A DNA stretch of 61,906 nucleotides from Yokenella regensburgei ATCC 49455 (GCF_000735455.1 NZ_JMPS01000016.1:1-61906); one strand, 5' to 3'; positions 1 to 9,501 are shown, numbered from the stretch's first letter. Numbers and translations: made by a program. Notes: generated by a model not told the origin, from the letters alone.

Positions 1-101
1 GTCAGGTGTAATAAGCTCCAAACAACTTATCAACAACCGACAGAATTCATATTCCCTGAATGGATATCCCATGCGAAACAAACGAAGTTCAAGAACAGCA
101 T

Positions 102-330
102 GACTTTGCTGAATAAATCAGATTTCGGGCAAGAATCCCTGTAGCGGGTCGTGTTTTCAGGCGATACGCACGCTTTCTGGCTTACCTGCCTTCGTCATTT
201 TGTTCAGCGCACGCACCATGGACAAAGCCTCTGCAACCTGCCTATCATAATCTCGCAACATCAGTGAACCTCCGAACAACTGTTTTAGCACCAGTGATAT
301 AAGACGGTAATTCACCATTAGTATGGTCCG
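102..330 (-). mobile_element. IS903/IS5-family remnant (one end)
   Basis: The stretch begins with an IS903-type terminal repeat (GACTTTGCTGAATAAATC at 102-119). It continues with sequence resembling the transposase 3' end of that group, read on the minus strand. Only about 230 bp remain, no long reading frame survives, and the resemblance stops near 330. I take it as a dead fragment. The identification rests on recall of the IS903 end and not on an alignment. Confidence 0.6.
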
Positions 331-389
331 CTCTACCCAACATGTTGTTTCCTTGAGGTTCTCACACCAGAAAGGACATCAACATGCTG

Positions 390-527
390 AGCAGAGAGGA
401 CGTTTACATGATAGGCAAGTGGCACGGGCTGATGGAGAACCCGACAACAGCCGATGCGATCCAGGACAGGCTGGTGCACAACGCTCACCGGTTGGTCCTG
501 CAGGGGGGAGTCAATGAGGAAAAATGA
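390..527 (+). pseudogene. IS21-family istB 3' remnant
   Basis: Read in the frame that ends with TGA at 525-527, the translation gives the C-terminal end typical of IstB, the ATPase helper of IS21 transposition, including the stretch TTADAIQDRLVHNAHR. The Walker motifs and the rest of the protein are missing. It adjoins the IS903 fragment, so the left edge of the window is IS debris. Confidence 0.6.
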
Positions 528-1156
528 CCCGGCAGTGGAAAGCGACGAAAAACGGGTTAAAAAGCAGTAGAAAAAGTTAGGTTCCCGGTTGATCGAACAA
601 ATGCTAATCGCCGATCAAACTTCGATGCCAATCCGTGTTCGAATAAAGCGGAATACGCACTCAGTAACGTTAATTTAAAAATATTTCGGTGAAAGTGACG
701 CAAACCGATCTCCATCAATGTTACTCAGTTATCTCCGTCACACTAATACCCAAGCATTACCAGGGCCCATTCCGCTGGCTTAGGGTTGACTATTACCTGG
801 TCAAGTTCTGTTGATAGATATACAGCAGGCCTTTTATCTGTCTTTACTGTAAAAGTATGGTACCTAAAACCAAATCACCATACGCTAAAAATAATCGTAA
901 AACCTTCAACATTAATACCCACACTTTTCATAAGTATGATAATCAAATAACTATTCACTTAGAACCCTGTGAGTTCACCAGCGACACCCCCATAAAATTA
1001 TATTTTGGAAAGAAGGAACAGATAACAGGTAACAGATAACAGATAACAGATAACAGATATCTTTATTTTAATTCCCCTTCAGCTTTATAATATCAGTTCG
1101 GCTGAACGTTGCTGGCGAAGCCTCTCAGCCCCCCTTCTTGCCGGGGAAATTATTTA
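528..1156. other. No convincing gene; AT-rich spacer
   Basis: About 630 bp without a supported gene. A 60-codon frame at 857-1039 has no recognisable product or ribosome site. A short sequence (GATCTCCATCAATGTTA, about 707-723) recurs near 3624-3640, so both sites may be scars of the same element. A 7-bp tandem repeat (1017-1058) is listed separately. Confidence 0.5.
1017..1058. repeat. 7-bp tandem repeat, six copies
   Basis: Six consecutive units of AACAGAT, the second reading AACAGGT. They lie 99 bp beyond the 3' end of the fim-type recombinase gene. No gene reads through them. A 7-bp unit can change copy number by slippage, but I see no promoter or reading frame that such a change would affect. 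Confidence 0.85.
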
Positions 1157-1735
1157 TCAGGTAACATCGTCGCTTTCAGAAAACAAACGCGAGGACTCCC
1201 ATACCCGTGCAAAACGAGCTGCGTTACCGGCCGTGTAATGGACGGTGTGTCTGATATTTCTGTGGCCAAGATAATCCTGTATCAATCGTGTATCCATACC
1301 CTGCTCAGCCAGCTCATAACCACATGCATGGCGCAACATATGTGGATGAACCCGTATGGCTATCCCTGCTTTTTCTCCATAGCCTCTTAATAACTTATAA
1401 ACATATTGCCGGGTAAGACGTTTCCCCTTCAAATTAGGAAATAACCACCCCTCATGTGAGTCCGGAGTAATATTTAACCACTGAGCCAGCAGACTGCATT
1501 CTTCTGGCTGGAGAGGGTGGATGGCACTGAACCCATTTTTGAGACGTCGTATATAAATACGTCTGCTGTCAATATCGACATTTCTCACTGTCAGACCGGT
1601 TAATTCACTGACCCGCAATCCATGATAAAAACAAAGCATAATCATACAACTATCGCGCAATCCATTTTTAGCACCATGCGTTACCTGAATAATTCTTTCA
1701 GTTTCCTGTGATGTCAAATACAGTCTAGCCTTCAT
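1157..1735 (-). CDS. FimB/FimE-type tyrosine recombinase
   Basis: A 192-residue tyrosine recombinase of the small FimB/FimE class (usual length about 200), which in type 1 fimbriae inverts a promoter segment. The catalytic pattern is visible: Arg in the GLRVSELTGL motif, HPHMLRHACG (His-x-x-Arg), GHRNIRHT, and the nucleophilic Tyr in the HYTAGN motif. I choose the ATG at 1735 because a strong AGGGGG ribosome site lies just before it; longer upstream starts have none. It stands alone, about 20 kb from the second recombinase at 21524-22195, so the pair brackets the fibre cluster. No inverted repeat like the one at 21280/21608 is visible next to it, so its target is unknown. Confidence 0.88.
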   Translation of the reverse strand: MKARLYLTSQETERIIQVTHGAKNGLRDSCMIMLCFYHGLRVSELTGLTVRNVDIDSRRIYIRRLKNGFSAIHPLQPEECSLLAQWLNITPDSHEGWLFPNLKGKRLTRQYVYKLLRGYGEKAGIAIRVHPHMLRHACGYELAEQGMDTRLIQDYLGHRNIRHTVHYTAGNAARFARVWESSRLFSESDDVT

Positions 1736-2223
1736 ATTAACCCCCTGAGGTTTATATAAAAACGTTTCTTTCTTAAAAAGAAAAAACGGCGAAAAAAAAG
1801 CAATACCATCTTTAACCAAAAATAAAGATAGAATTCCATACAGATAAGCAGATTAAATGTAGAAATTTACCTTTCAGGGCATTTACAGCATCACCCTTTG
1901 TGGTTAGTGATAATCTATACAAAATGTTGTATTTTCGTTACAAGCTCAAGCACTTTTAGAACAAACCCAGAGCTGTATAATAAATACGCGAAGTGAATCG
2001 CTACAGCACAAAAAAATAAAAATGATAACCACAACAACATACATTCTCAGCACGCTATTAATTAATACCTTCAGGTGTGTGTCTGATCGCAAATAAATAA
2101 TTAGTTCCATACAGGTGATGAACGCTATTTTTACTAATAAGCCAGCCTCCATCATAAGCAGTTATAATTGCCCCCTATTTTTATTGCTCCACCGTATACC
2201 ACCGCAGATTTTTTATTCTGACT
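1736..2223. other. AT-rich intergenic region upstream of recombinase
   Basis: Nearly 490 bp without a supported gene, markedly AT-rich. A near-palindrome of TTTCTTTCTT and its complement (about 1766-1786) lies just upstream of the recombinase ribosome site and could form a hairpin in its leader. No terminator or operator was recognised. Confidence 0.4.
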
Positions 2224-3042
2224 TTATGGAATATGATGAATATAAGCCCCAGGCTCCCTTATGGCTCCGGGTAGATTGTTGCCCGTAAGGGTACCCATCA
2301 TCGCTTCCAGGTCATCTGGTGTTACACGGATGATCCCCTCACCAGGAATATCTATTTCCACAATCATAAACAGCGTAAAGGCAGTCAGCACTGGAAAGAA
2401 CAACAAAACTCGCTTCATGCCTCTTTCACGGGGATGTCGATAGCCGGCCAAAAAACTGGCGCTCAGGGCAAAAAGCAACAGAACACACCATGCCGCATCC
2501 GGGATTTGCCGTCTCCATACGGCACGAGTCTGCTGCTGTGACATGCCGAGCTCACTTACCGTCGTCAGTACTGACATCACCGCAGGAGTTGGAGTTAGTT
2601 CGGCCTCCTTCTCAATCAGTTGCCACAGCCTGTTCTGGCGAACCTGAGCCATCTGTATCCAGATTCGCCCCCCTTCGCTGGTACCTTCCCGAAAGAAATG
2701 AATACGGTCATTCATCCAGTCCATCAGAAACTGACGGGCCGTCTGCCGTGTCGGCTCGGGGAGCAAACCAGTATATTGCCATGCTTTACCCGCAGACAGG
2801 GCTTCACGCACCTGAGCCTGCTCGCGGGCAGCAAAGCCATTGACCGAAATGGAAAAAGCAAAACCTATCAGCAGGCCGGACAACGACAGGACGGCACCAT
2901 GTACAATACCCGCCTCTGCGTCCTGCCCTGCCCGACGGGACGTCCGCCCCAAAAAGGCACACAGTAGCAAGCCGGTCATCAGTACGACCAGCATCAGGGC
3001 ATCATCCGCCCGTGGTGAGGAGAGAAGGGTAAAAAACAACAT
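2224..3042 (-). CDS. Membrane protein, DUF4239/bestrophin-like
   Basis: A 272-residue protein with two hydrophobic segments near the N terminus (about residues 15-33 and 50-68), a soluble middle of about 110 residues, and two more near 185-235. This layout, the motif LSLSGLLIGFAFS, and the late EIDIPGEGIIRV resemble the DUF4239 family of unknown function. The family assignment is from memory. It is transcribed away from the IS66 fragment and is not obviously part of the fibre operon. Confidence 0.6.
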   Translation of the reverse strand: MLFFTLLSSPRADDALMLVVLMTGLLLCAFLGRTSRRAGQDAEAGIVHGAVLSLSGLLIGFAFSISVNGFAAREQAQVREALSAGKAWQYTGLLPEPTRQTARQFLMDWMNDRIHFFREGTSEGGRIWIQMAQVRQNRLWQLIEKEAELTPTPAVMSVLTTVSELGMSQQQTRAVWRRQIPDAAWCVLLLFALSASFLAGYRHPRERGMKRVLLFFPVLTAFTLFMIVEIDIPGEGIIRVTPDDLEAMMGTLTGNNLPGAIREPGAYIHHIP

Positions 3043-3246
3043 CGTAATTCCTAACTGCTATGAAAAAAGTCCGTCCGGCGACATGCCTGACCGGAAACGA
3101 ATATCACAACGGGAGACGCCTGCAGTCACTCCCGTTCAGGGCCACCCCGTGATCTGTGAGCTTATGTCAGCTGTGAAAAAAGCGGTCCTGCTGTCGTCTG
3201 CTTCGACAGTCAACCCGGCAGAAGTAGCGCGTCCCCGGCAGCATAC

Positions 3247-3570
3247 CTGAAGGATTGGGCAGGAAATCTTGTAGTCGACGGATATCCGGCTTACGATACT
3301 CTGGCCGGGCAAAACAACGGGATCGTGCTAGCAGGTTGTTGGGCACATGCCCGCAAAAACTTCGCCGACCTTTATAAAGCGAGCCAGGATCCTCGCGCCG
3401 CGATGGCGGTCAGACAGATCGCCGGGCTGTACCGACTGGAAAAGAAGATCCGACACCGGCCGGTGAAAAAGATCCGCCAATGTCGACAGCGTTATGCACG
3501 ACCCGTGTTGGACAAGTTGTGGCAATTGCGTATTACCACTCAGATAGATCGGGTAATAACATTTGGCTAG
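3247..3570 (+). pseudogene. IS66-family transposase fragment
   Basis: The reading frame carries a middle piece of an IS66 transposase: VVDGYPAYDTL followed by GCWAHARKNFADL, the usual region around a conserved Asp and Cys/His. About 108 codons remain, with no start or normal end. The flanks hold no matching terminal repeats that I can see. Confidence 0.7.
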
Positions 3571-3924
3571 ATCACTGAATAACATTGATGAAGATCACTT
3601 TTGATTCATTTTGTTACTCGGTGATCTCCATCAATGTTATTGGAACTTCACAGGTTTTTTGAACTGTATCTTTTGCCATTCCGGTGAAGGATACCTAGTA
3701 AGCGTAAACTCAGCGCCGTATGCAGCCATTAAGCCAATGCTGGTAATTTAGACGTCCACCTGTCCAGACGGCATCTGAGTATGGAATCCCAATCCGGGCG
3801 AAACGAACCCCGTAAGAATTATTCAAATGATTTCGAGCATGAATGACGCCCCGTTATCTCAGTTGCCTTCAGCTCGCTCTCGTTGCGGTAATGCATCGGT
3901 CTCACTCATGCGGAACATCCTGAT
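3571..3924. other. No gene seen; IS scar
   Basis: About 350 bp with no supported gene. It contains GATCTCCATCAATGTTA near 3624, also present near 707, and an imperfect inverted arrangement of GATCACTGAATAACATTGATG with a later copy, consistent with the end of a lost element. Confidence 0.35.
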
Positions 3925-4065
3925 ATGCTGCATTACCTGCTTTATGGACTACCACGAGATATCGCCATGCTCCATTCGACGGTGATCAACGAAAACCCGG
4001 AACTCATTCTGCTGTCGTACTGCCTTGTTGTGCTGTGGCTGATACTGCTGTTTTCACGTCACTGA
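3925..4065 (+). CDS. Small single-span membrane protein, unknown
   Basis: A 46-residue frame starting MLHYLLYGLPRDIAML and ending with one hydrophobic segment (LILLSYCLVVLWLILLFSRH). No family is recognised. The start is a plain ATG and no clear ribosome site stands out, so this is a tentative call. Its opening resembles that of the 31-residue membrane peptide at 26026-26121 (MLHDLFITG), which may be chance. Confidence 0.3.
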   Translation: MLHYLLYGLPRDIAMLHSTVINENPELILLSYCLVVLWLILLFSRH

Positions 4066-4284
4066 CGGCATCCCGCGGCCGGGAAGCCGCGATGTTCCGG
4101 AAGATATTTTCATCACGGGGCAGGCCACTCCTGTACCAGCACTTTATTCAGGGATTACTTCCTGCGCCAGTCCCCCTCCGCCCAGTTCTTCCCGGTGCCG
4201 GCGTCTCAGGGGCTGTCAGCACATGGCTTCCCGGACGGCCAGCGTGTTTTTTTGTTCCCGTCACACTGTTCACACTTCCCGCGT

Positions 4285-4731
4285 TCATCCGGTCCCGGTC
4301 AGCAGCCGGGCGCACCGGAGCACCAGGACGCCGGCGCCGAGCAGCAGCAGGGTGACCAGTATCACCACCCCGGCACACGCCGCCCCTTCAGGGTGCGACT
4401 TTCGCGCCGCATTCAGCAGGGCCACTGCCAGCAGGAGGCACCACAGCGCCACAGCCAGATGCAGCCAGATACCGGCCGGGACCAGACCTGCAGCAGATAC
4501 CCACCACAGGCCGGGCGCTGCCACCGGGCCGCCAGTCAGCATCGTGCAGGCCACTGAGTACTCCCCCCGCAGCCAGCGCAGCGGTCCGGCCTGATTGCGC
4601 CGGAAAATACAGCGGTCACGCGTCCCCGGCAGGACGACCACCACGCCCCAGACACCGGCGGACAACGCTGCCGCACCGAGCATCCACAGACAGAGCTCCG
4701 GGAAATCCGGTAATGTATCAATCGGAACCAT
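4285..4731 (-). CDS. Polytopic membrane protein of the fibre cluster, unknown
   Basis: A 148-residue protein with about four hydrophobic segments (roughly residues 13-33, 62-82, 86-107, 118-140). No family is recognised. It is the last gene of the leftward run and lies 77 bp after the EAL phosphodiesterase, so it is probably cotranscribed with it. The region is GC-rich and several other frames are open, but this one has the start nearest the upstream gene and a coherent membrane profile. Confidence 0.5.
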   Translation of the reverse strand: MVPIDTLPDFPELCLWMLGAAALSAGVWGVVVVLPGTRDRCIFRRNQAGPLRWLRGEYSVACTMLTGGPVAAPGLWWVSAAGLVPAGIWLHLAVALWCLLLAVALLNAARKSHPEGAACAGVVILVTLLLLGAGVLVLRCARLLTGTG

Positions 4732-4808
4732 CTGACCTCCTTATGGCCGGTAACGCGACGACGCAGGCACGCTTTCTTTCCCTGCCACCTCATCGCCCGT
4801 GAACGTGG

Positions 4809-6374
4809 TTATCCGGTGCGCCCTGCGTCGCCACCGGCTGCATCTGTCCCCGCGCCCGCGCCGCCCCCCTTTTCCTCCGGGAAGTCCCCCTGAAGCCAGA
4901 CCAGGAATTCTGTTAACGGCAGCGGCCGGGAGTAAAAGTATCCCTGTAGCCACCTCACCCCGTGCGCCTTCAGCCAGTCGCGCTGCGCGGAGGTTTCCAC
5001 CCCCTCAGCCACAACCTCAAGCTTCATACGGTGGGCTATCTCCGTCACCATCTCCGCCATCAGCAGTCGCTCACCGGGATAGGCCGTTCCGCCAGTCTGG
5101 GTCGTGAAGGTCCGGTCCAGCTTGATGTAATCCACCGGAAGCTGGTCCAGGGTGCTGAGGCCGGCATACCCGGTCCCGAAATCATCCAGCGCCACCCGGA
5201 CACCGGCCGCCCGAAGGGCCGGCAGCAGCTCCGGCAGGCGGACTGAGGGCTCAAAACGCTCCCGCTCGGTGATTTCAGCCACCAGAATGACGCCCGGCAG
5301 TGCGGACTGGAGCGCCCGGCAGGTCTGAAGGAGAGTGTGGTCGCCCGCATGGGCGGCACTCAGGTTAAAGGCAAGGTGAAATACAGACGGGAGTACCTGC
5401 CGGTGCGCACCAAGCTCACGCGCCACCTGAATCAGCACACTGCGGGTCATCGGAACAATCAGCCCGCTACGCTCGGCCAGGGGGATAAAACGTTCGGGGG
5501 GGATCACTTCCCCTCCCCGCGTGTGCCAGCGGGCCAGCACCTCGCAGCCCGCCGGCTCACCGGTAGCACTGTCCACCACCGGCTGATACCAGGGGCGGAT
5601 GTCCCCGGCCTTAATGGCCCGGCGCAGACGGATATCCTCGCGGCTTCGCCGGCTCTGCCATATATGACAGAGCCGGGTGGCTGCCGCCGTCACCAGCAGA
5701 CACAGTACTATCCACGGCAGGGCGTCACGCAGCAGGCTGCGGTCCCGCACCGGACTGCGGGGATCGGTCACCAGTGTAAACGCATACTGACCAGAGGCAG
5801 GGGGGGGGTCAGCAACATCCTCCGGCGCGTGATGCACCACCCCGTCCGCCCCCATCTCCAGGCCACCGGCACGAAACATCAGGCCGGGGAGGTCCGGCGT
5901 GGCCCGCAATGCCTGACGCAGAAAGAGACCGTTCAGACTCACTGCAACGCCCCCTTCCGGATACTGTCGCATCATCACCAGCAACGAAGAGGACGGCGTA
6001 AGCGCATCCCCGGGCGTGAGCAGCAGGGCAGGGGATATCCGTGCTGACGCCGGCAGGGCGGGCAGGTCCGGCGCCCCGCCGAGGGAGGCGCAGACGGTGA
6101 CGTTATTCTGCAACAACCGGACGCCACGAACGTGTGGACTCAGCGCTGCAGAGCGCGCGAGCTGGCGGGCCAGTTGTGGGGTGCACGGCTGCCCCAGGAA
6201 GGCCCGGTTCATGGATATCACCCGCTCCGCCTCCGCCAGCATACTGTCAATGCTCCGGGTGGCCCGGCGTATCGCCAGGTCCTCATCCTGCCGCGCCTGA
6301 CGCCCGGTCAGCAGTACCGTCAGCACCAGCATTCCGCCCAGGCAAAGCGCGACAAGCGGGAAAGTCAGCCTCAT
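4809..6374 (-). CDS. CSS-EAL cyclic-di-GMP phosphodiesterase
   Basis: A 521-residue membrane phosphodiesterase of the YjcC/PdeC type, which cleaves cyclic-di-GMP and usually favours motility over surface attachment. An N-terminal membrane segment (about 5-23) is followed by a periplasmic CSS-like domain with Cys64 and Cys95, a second membrane segment (about 218-236) and an EAL domain (about 255-505). The catalytic set looks complete: EVLAR (E278), NLSA (N337), EITE (E367), DDFGTGY (D397, D398), KLD (K418) and VAEGVET. In related proteins the two cysteines tie activity to periplasmic redox state. Its place in a fimbrial cluster suggests it tunes fibre expression or biofilm locally; that is inference. 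Confidence 0.85.
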   Translation of the reverse strand: MRLTFPLVALCLGGMLVLTVLLTGRQARQDEDLAIRRATRSIDSMLAEAERVISMNRAFLGQPCTPQLARQLARSAALSPHVRGVRLLQNNVTVCASLGGAPDLPALPASARISPALLLTPGDALTPSSSLLVMMRQYPEGGVAVSLNGLFLRQALRATPDLPGLMFRAGGLEMGADGVVHHAPEDVADPPPASGQYAFTLVTDPRSPVRDRSLLRDALPWIVLCLLVTAAATRLCHIWQSRRSREDIRLRRAIKAGDIRPWYQPVVDSATGEPAGCEVLARWHTRGGEVIPPERFIPLAERSGLIVPMTRSVLIQVARELGAHRQVLPSVFHLAFNLSAAHAGDHTLLQTCRALQSALPGVILVAEITERERFEPSVRLPELLPALRAAGVRVALDDFGTGYAGLSTLDQLPVDYIKLDRTFTTQTGGTAYPGERLLMAEMVTEIAHRMKLEVVAEGVETSAQRDWLKAHGVRWLQGYFYSRPLPLTEFLVWLQGDFPEEKGGGAGAGTDAAGGDAGRTG

Positions 6375-6428
6375 TATTTTTTCTCCTTACTATCACACAT
6401 GCGAGCCTGACGGCATGCATCTGCAGTC

Positions 6429-6746
6429 TTATGCGACCCGGTGACGGAGGGTACGGGCGAGCTCACAGTACCGGTCCTGCTGTAGCCGCTGCCAGACCTC
6501 CGGTACTGACCGTCGGGATGGCGTGAACGCCACTCCGTCACGTCCGACCGGCTCCGGCTGAAGGGATATCAGCACCTCCGGCATGGCGAGCCTGAGCCAG
6601 GCAAGGTCACTGCGACACTGCACGGAAGGTGCCGGAAAAGGGTAAGGCACACCGGCAGAGCCTGTCTGACAGAACACCAGAGACGTCACCAGCATCAACA
6701 GCCTGCCGGCGTGCTGCCAGGCCGCAGCCACACGCCCGAGCATCAC
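6429..6746 (-). CDS. Small exported protein of the fibre cluster
   Basis: A 105-residue protein with a signal-peptide-like start (basic residues, then LLMLVTSLVFCQTGSAG) and a short mature part with a pair of cysteines. No family is recognised. Its start overlaps the stop of the preceding gene (6743) by four bases, so the two are translationally coupled. Likely periplasmic. Confidence 0.5.
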   Translation of the reverse strand: MMLGRVAAAWQHAGRLLMLVTSLVFCQTGSAGVPYPFPAPSVQCRSDLAWLRLAMPEVLISLQPEPVGRDGVAFTPSRRSVPEVWQRLQQDRYCELARTLRHRVA

Positions 6747-7345
6747 CCCTCTTCTCCCGCGGCTATCACCGGGTCACCCGTCGGCACACCGGTCATCACC
6801 GCCACGGTCAGCGGACGGTCCATTACCAGACGCTCACGCAACAGAACCTGTCGCCCGCCCTGGCGGTTACGCCACAGCCGGTACTCCGGCATCTCCCGCA
6901 TCAGCTGAAGCACCCCCGTCCGCATCACACCGGTCTTGACCAGCTCAATGCGTATCTCCCCCTGAGACCACTCGCCGCCCGGTGCGTCGTCAGGCACAAT
7001 ACGCACCATCACCCCCTCCAGCGCGGTTCGGACTGCAAGCCATGACGCCGCCGGACCACGGGAGCCCCACAGTCCACCGGATACATTCCGGTCACGACGG
7101 TGGAGTATCTGCTCGGCGGGCAGGACAGCTGCAGCAATCACCATTCCGACCGGCAGTGAGTCAGGCACGCTGAGCCGGTCGCGACCGAAATGCCAGGGAG
7201 TACTTACCATCTGCGTGGTCTGGCGCGTGGTCTGGCACACATGGCCGCACGAAAGCGTGCGCGATGTTTGCCCGGCCGCTTCGGCGATAAAAAGGAGCAA
7301 CAACCCCAGCAGGCCCGCCACCCTGATGACACCTGATATCTTCAT
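6743..7345 (-). CDS. Exported protein, possibly pilus-assembly related
   Basis: A 200-residue protein with a clear signal peptide (MKISGVIRVAGLLGLLLLFI, cut after AEA). The ATG at 7345 is chosen for its strong GGAGGAG ribosome site; a longer frame upstream lacks one. The C-terminal half (PDDAPGGEW, GVLQLMREMPEYRLW, then repeated L-x-E-R-L strands) vaguely recalls the TcpQ/PilL domains of pilus secretins, but I cannot confirm a match. It overlaps the next gene by four bases and belongs to the same leftward run as the aquaporin and EAL genes. Confidence 0.5.
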   Translation of the reverse strand: MKISGVIRVAGLLGLLLLFIAEAAGQTSRTLSCGHVCQTTRQTTQMVSTPWHFGRDRLSVPDSLPVGMVIAAAVLPAEQILHRRDRNVSGGLWGSRGPAASWLAVRTALEGVMVRIVPDDAPGGEWSQGEIRIELVKTGVMRTGVLQLMREMPEYRLWRNRQGGRQVLLRERLVMDRPLTVAVMTGVPTGDPVIAAGEEG

Positions 7346-7423
7346 CCTGCACTCCTCCTTATTATGCTCAGCGGACATGGTCCAGACACCCGCCTGCCGG
7401 CGGGCCGGCTATGCCCCCTGACA

Positions 7424-8137
7424 TCAGGACGCGTCGCGTTTACCCGCAGCTTTGTCCGCAAAAAGTCGCGACAGCACACCTCCGGTCAGTCCGCCGGCAA
7501 CCGGTGCCACCCAGAAAACCCAGAGCTGCTTCAGCCATTCACCACCGGCAAACACCGCCACCGCTGTCGAGCGGGCCGGGTTCACGGAGGTGTTGTCCAC
7601 CGGAATGGAAATGAGGTGGATAAGCGTCAGGCACAGGCCAATTGCCAGCGGGGCAAATCCTGAAGGGGCGTCAGCTGCCGTCACCCGCGCAATCACCAGC
7701 ACAAACAGGGTGGTCAGCACCCACTCCGCCAGGGCCACGCTCAGCAAGGGGAATTCCCCCTGTGACAGGGAGCCGTAACCGTTGCTCGCAAATCCGGCAT
7801 GAACATCAAAGCCACTGCTGCCACTGGCAATCAGAAACAACACCCCAGCCCCGAGCAGACCACCTGCCACCTGTGCGGCGATATAGGGGATGACCCAACC
7901 GGACGTGACTCGCCCACCGGCCCATAACCCGAGCGTCACCGCCGGGTTAAAGTGCGCCCCGGAGAGTGAGCCAAACGCGTACGCCCCAGTCAGCACCGTC
8001 AGGCCAAAGGCCAGCGACACCCCGAGAAAACCAATCCCCACATCCGGAAAGCCGGTTGCCAGAACCGCACTGCCACACCCGCCCAGGACCAGCCAGAACG
8101 TACCGGTCGCTTCTGCCATCAGTTTTTTCATCATCAT
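7424..8137 (-). CDS. aqpZ: Aquaporin Z-like water channel (copy 1)
   Basis: A 237-residue inner-membrane water channel. Both pore motifs are present (HFNPAVT and SVNPARS) and the opening ([22 protein letters not shown]) follows AqpZ closely. Six membrane spans are expected. The C-terminal 25 residues differ from the second copy at 23210-23920. It sits between the FKBP/regulator genes and the small exported proteins of the fibre cluster, an unusual place for aqpZ, which is normally a lone chromosomal gene. Why the cluster needs a water channel is not apparent. Confidence 0.9.
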   Translation of the reverse strand: MMMKKLMAEATGTFWLVLGGCGSAVLATGFPDVGIGFLGVSLAFGLTVLTGAYAFGSLSGAHFNPAVTLGLWAGGRVTSGWVIPYIAAQVAGGLLGAGVLFLIASGSSGFDVHAGFASNGYGSLSQGEFPLLSVALAEWVLTTLFVLVIARVTAADAPSGFAPLAIGLCLTLIHLISIPVDNTSVNPARSTAVAVFAGGEWLKQLWVFWVAPVAGGLTGGVLSRLFADKAAGKRDAS

Positions 8138-8225
8138 TCTTTTCTGCCTCTTGCTGTGTGTTGTCTGTAATCTGTTTTGTCATAAGGGTTGCCGGTCCTG
8201 CGAGCCAGCCCGGGCAAAGGGAGCA

Positions 8226-8630
8226 TCATTTGCTGGCCTCAAATACCTGCACTTCCGGTGCAGGGCCTCGCGCTCCCGTCCCCGGGCAGGCCATGGGCAG
8301 TAACACATCGCTCTGCTCCGGACGCTCACAACGGGTATCCGGCCCATTCAACTCCCCGGAGGAGTCAGTAGTTGTCCGGTCACTGCAGGGATACACTGCC
8401 AGCCCCAGCCCGCACCCTATCAGCAGTACGGGAGGCCCCCACAGGCGCACGGACTGTCGCAGCACCTCCCTGAGACCGGCGTGACGCAGGCGACGCCTCA
8501 GCAGGCGCAAAAAGGGGAGCTCCAGCAGCAGCACCGTCGCCACCGGCAAAGCCAGCAACCAGAGCAGCGGCGAGTCATGCAGTCGCTGCACCAGGTAAAA
8601 GGTCACCCCCATCGCGCCGGCGGACATCAC
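8226..8630 (-). CDS. Membrane protein of the fibre cluster, unknown
   Basis: A 134-residue protein with two or three hydrophobic segments (about 5-20, 21-40 and 64-80) and a basic loop rich in Arg and Leu, followed by a soluble tail with several cysteines. No family is recognised. Its start overlaps the end of the CaiF/GrlA-type gene by four bases, showing coupled translation. Confidence 0.5.
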   Translation of the reverse strand: MMSAGAMGVTFYLVQRLHDSPLLWLLALPVATVLLLELPFLRLLRRRLRHAGLREVLRQSVRLWGPPVLLIGCGLGLAVYPCSDRTTTDSSGELNGPDTRCERPEQSDVLLPMACPGTGARGPAPEVQVFEASK

Positions 8631-9151
8631 GAAAAGCCCGATGAGGCCCGGCGCTGGAACAGAAACGACTTCGCCGCCTCTGCCAGCGCCTCCCGCTCAC
8701 GCAGGCGGGCAGCCTCGGAAACCTCGGTGCGGGGTTTGCGCCCGGAGGCTGCGGCAACCGGTGCCTCCGGGCGGGTGGTGACGGAGGTCACCAGGAACAT
8801 CGCCACCCGGTGGCCGCTGGCCACCCGGACCACCTCCTTGTGCACCTCAACCGAATCGGACCGGTCACACATGATGTAGGTCATCACGTCCGCAGCCCGG
8901 CGCGGGGCCACAGAAAAAGCCTGAGAAATCTCCTCCCGGGTTACGGCCCGCCCCTGGCGCAGTGCCCAGAGGGCGACCACCAGCCAGAGAGGTGACCCCT
9001 CTTCAGCTTCCATTCCCGGCGGCAGGCGCCAGACGCCATGGTTGCGCTGCCGTCCGGCCTGGAGCTTGCCGCGCGCGGTGCGCTTCATCTCAGAATGGGT
9101 CTGTGAAAAATCAGTCGGTGACGCCTGGCGTTCGTTATCGCATGTTGCCAT
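8627..9151 (-). CDS. CaiF/GrlA-family transcriptional regulator
   Basis: A 174-residue cytoplasmic DNA-binding protein. The core (about residues 50-115: PLWLVVALWALRQGRAVTRE, then REEISQAFSVAPRRAADVMTYI) matches the winged-helix pattern of CaiF/GrlA activators such as the regulators of carnitine metabolism and of the LEE. It is first in its small group, with the terminator-like hairpin at 9365-9386 upstream. Family members on plasmids and islands often control surface structures, so it is a reasonable candidate activator of the fibre cluster; that is inference. Confidence 0.75.
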   Translation of the reverse strand: MATCDNERQASPTDFSQTHSEMKRTARGKLQAGRQRNHGVWRLPPGMEAEEGSPLWLVVALWALRQGRAVTREEISQAFSVAPRRAADVMTYIMCDRSDSVEVHKEVVRVASGHRVAMFLVTSVTTRPEAPVAAASGRKPRTEVSEAARLREREALAEAAKSFLFQRRASSGFS

Positions 9152-9501
9152 TGTCAGCTCCTTGTCGCACTGGCCCGGTCGTGGCCGGGCATTTCAGAGT
9201 GCCGCCAGTCAGTCGAGCGACTTATGACGTCCGGACGACCGCATTCGTACAGGCCGGTCCGGGCGAAAACAATTCATCAACCAGCCTTTAATTTTTGTTT
9301 AAATTCAGTGAGTTAAACACCTCCATCGATTCACCGGAACAGAATTCAGGCATGCAGAAACCCGCCGGTGCCGCAGCACCGGTTTTACCCGTGGTAATTC
9401 AGTTTTTTTTCAGTTCAGCGCTGTAACATCCGCCATTGCGTGCGTGGAGGGACGTTGCGGCCGCTTTCCGTCAAGGCAGGAGTCATCCCTTCAGGGGGGG
9501 G
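9152..9501. other. Intergenic region with terminator and probable promoter
   Basis: 350 bp between the FKBP gene and the regulator gene, both leftward. It holds the hairpin at 9365-9386 and an AT-rich stretch (about 9285-9320) before the regulator that could carry its promoter. No gene is seen. Confidence 0.5.
9365..9386. terminator. GC-rich hairpin, possible terminator
   Basis: CCGGTGC and GCACCGG form a perfect 7-bp stem with a 4-base loop, followed by TTTTA on the plus strand and preceded by CCCG. It lies between the end of the FKBP gene and the start of the regulator gene. The U run is clearer for rightward transcripts, so its use for the leftward operon is uncertain. Confidence 0.55.

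Noticed and set aside
1736..2223. Second invertible element at the left recombinase
   Set aside because: No copy of the CATTTAGGACCA repeat or of a TTGGGGCCA-like pair was found within several hundred bases of that gene.
4035..4594. Several long rightward frames over 4.0-4.6 kb
   Set aside because: They are Pro/Arg/Gln-rich shadow frames of GC-rich DNA antisense to the membrane protein at 4285-4731, with no recognisable protein.
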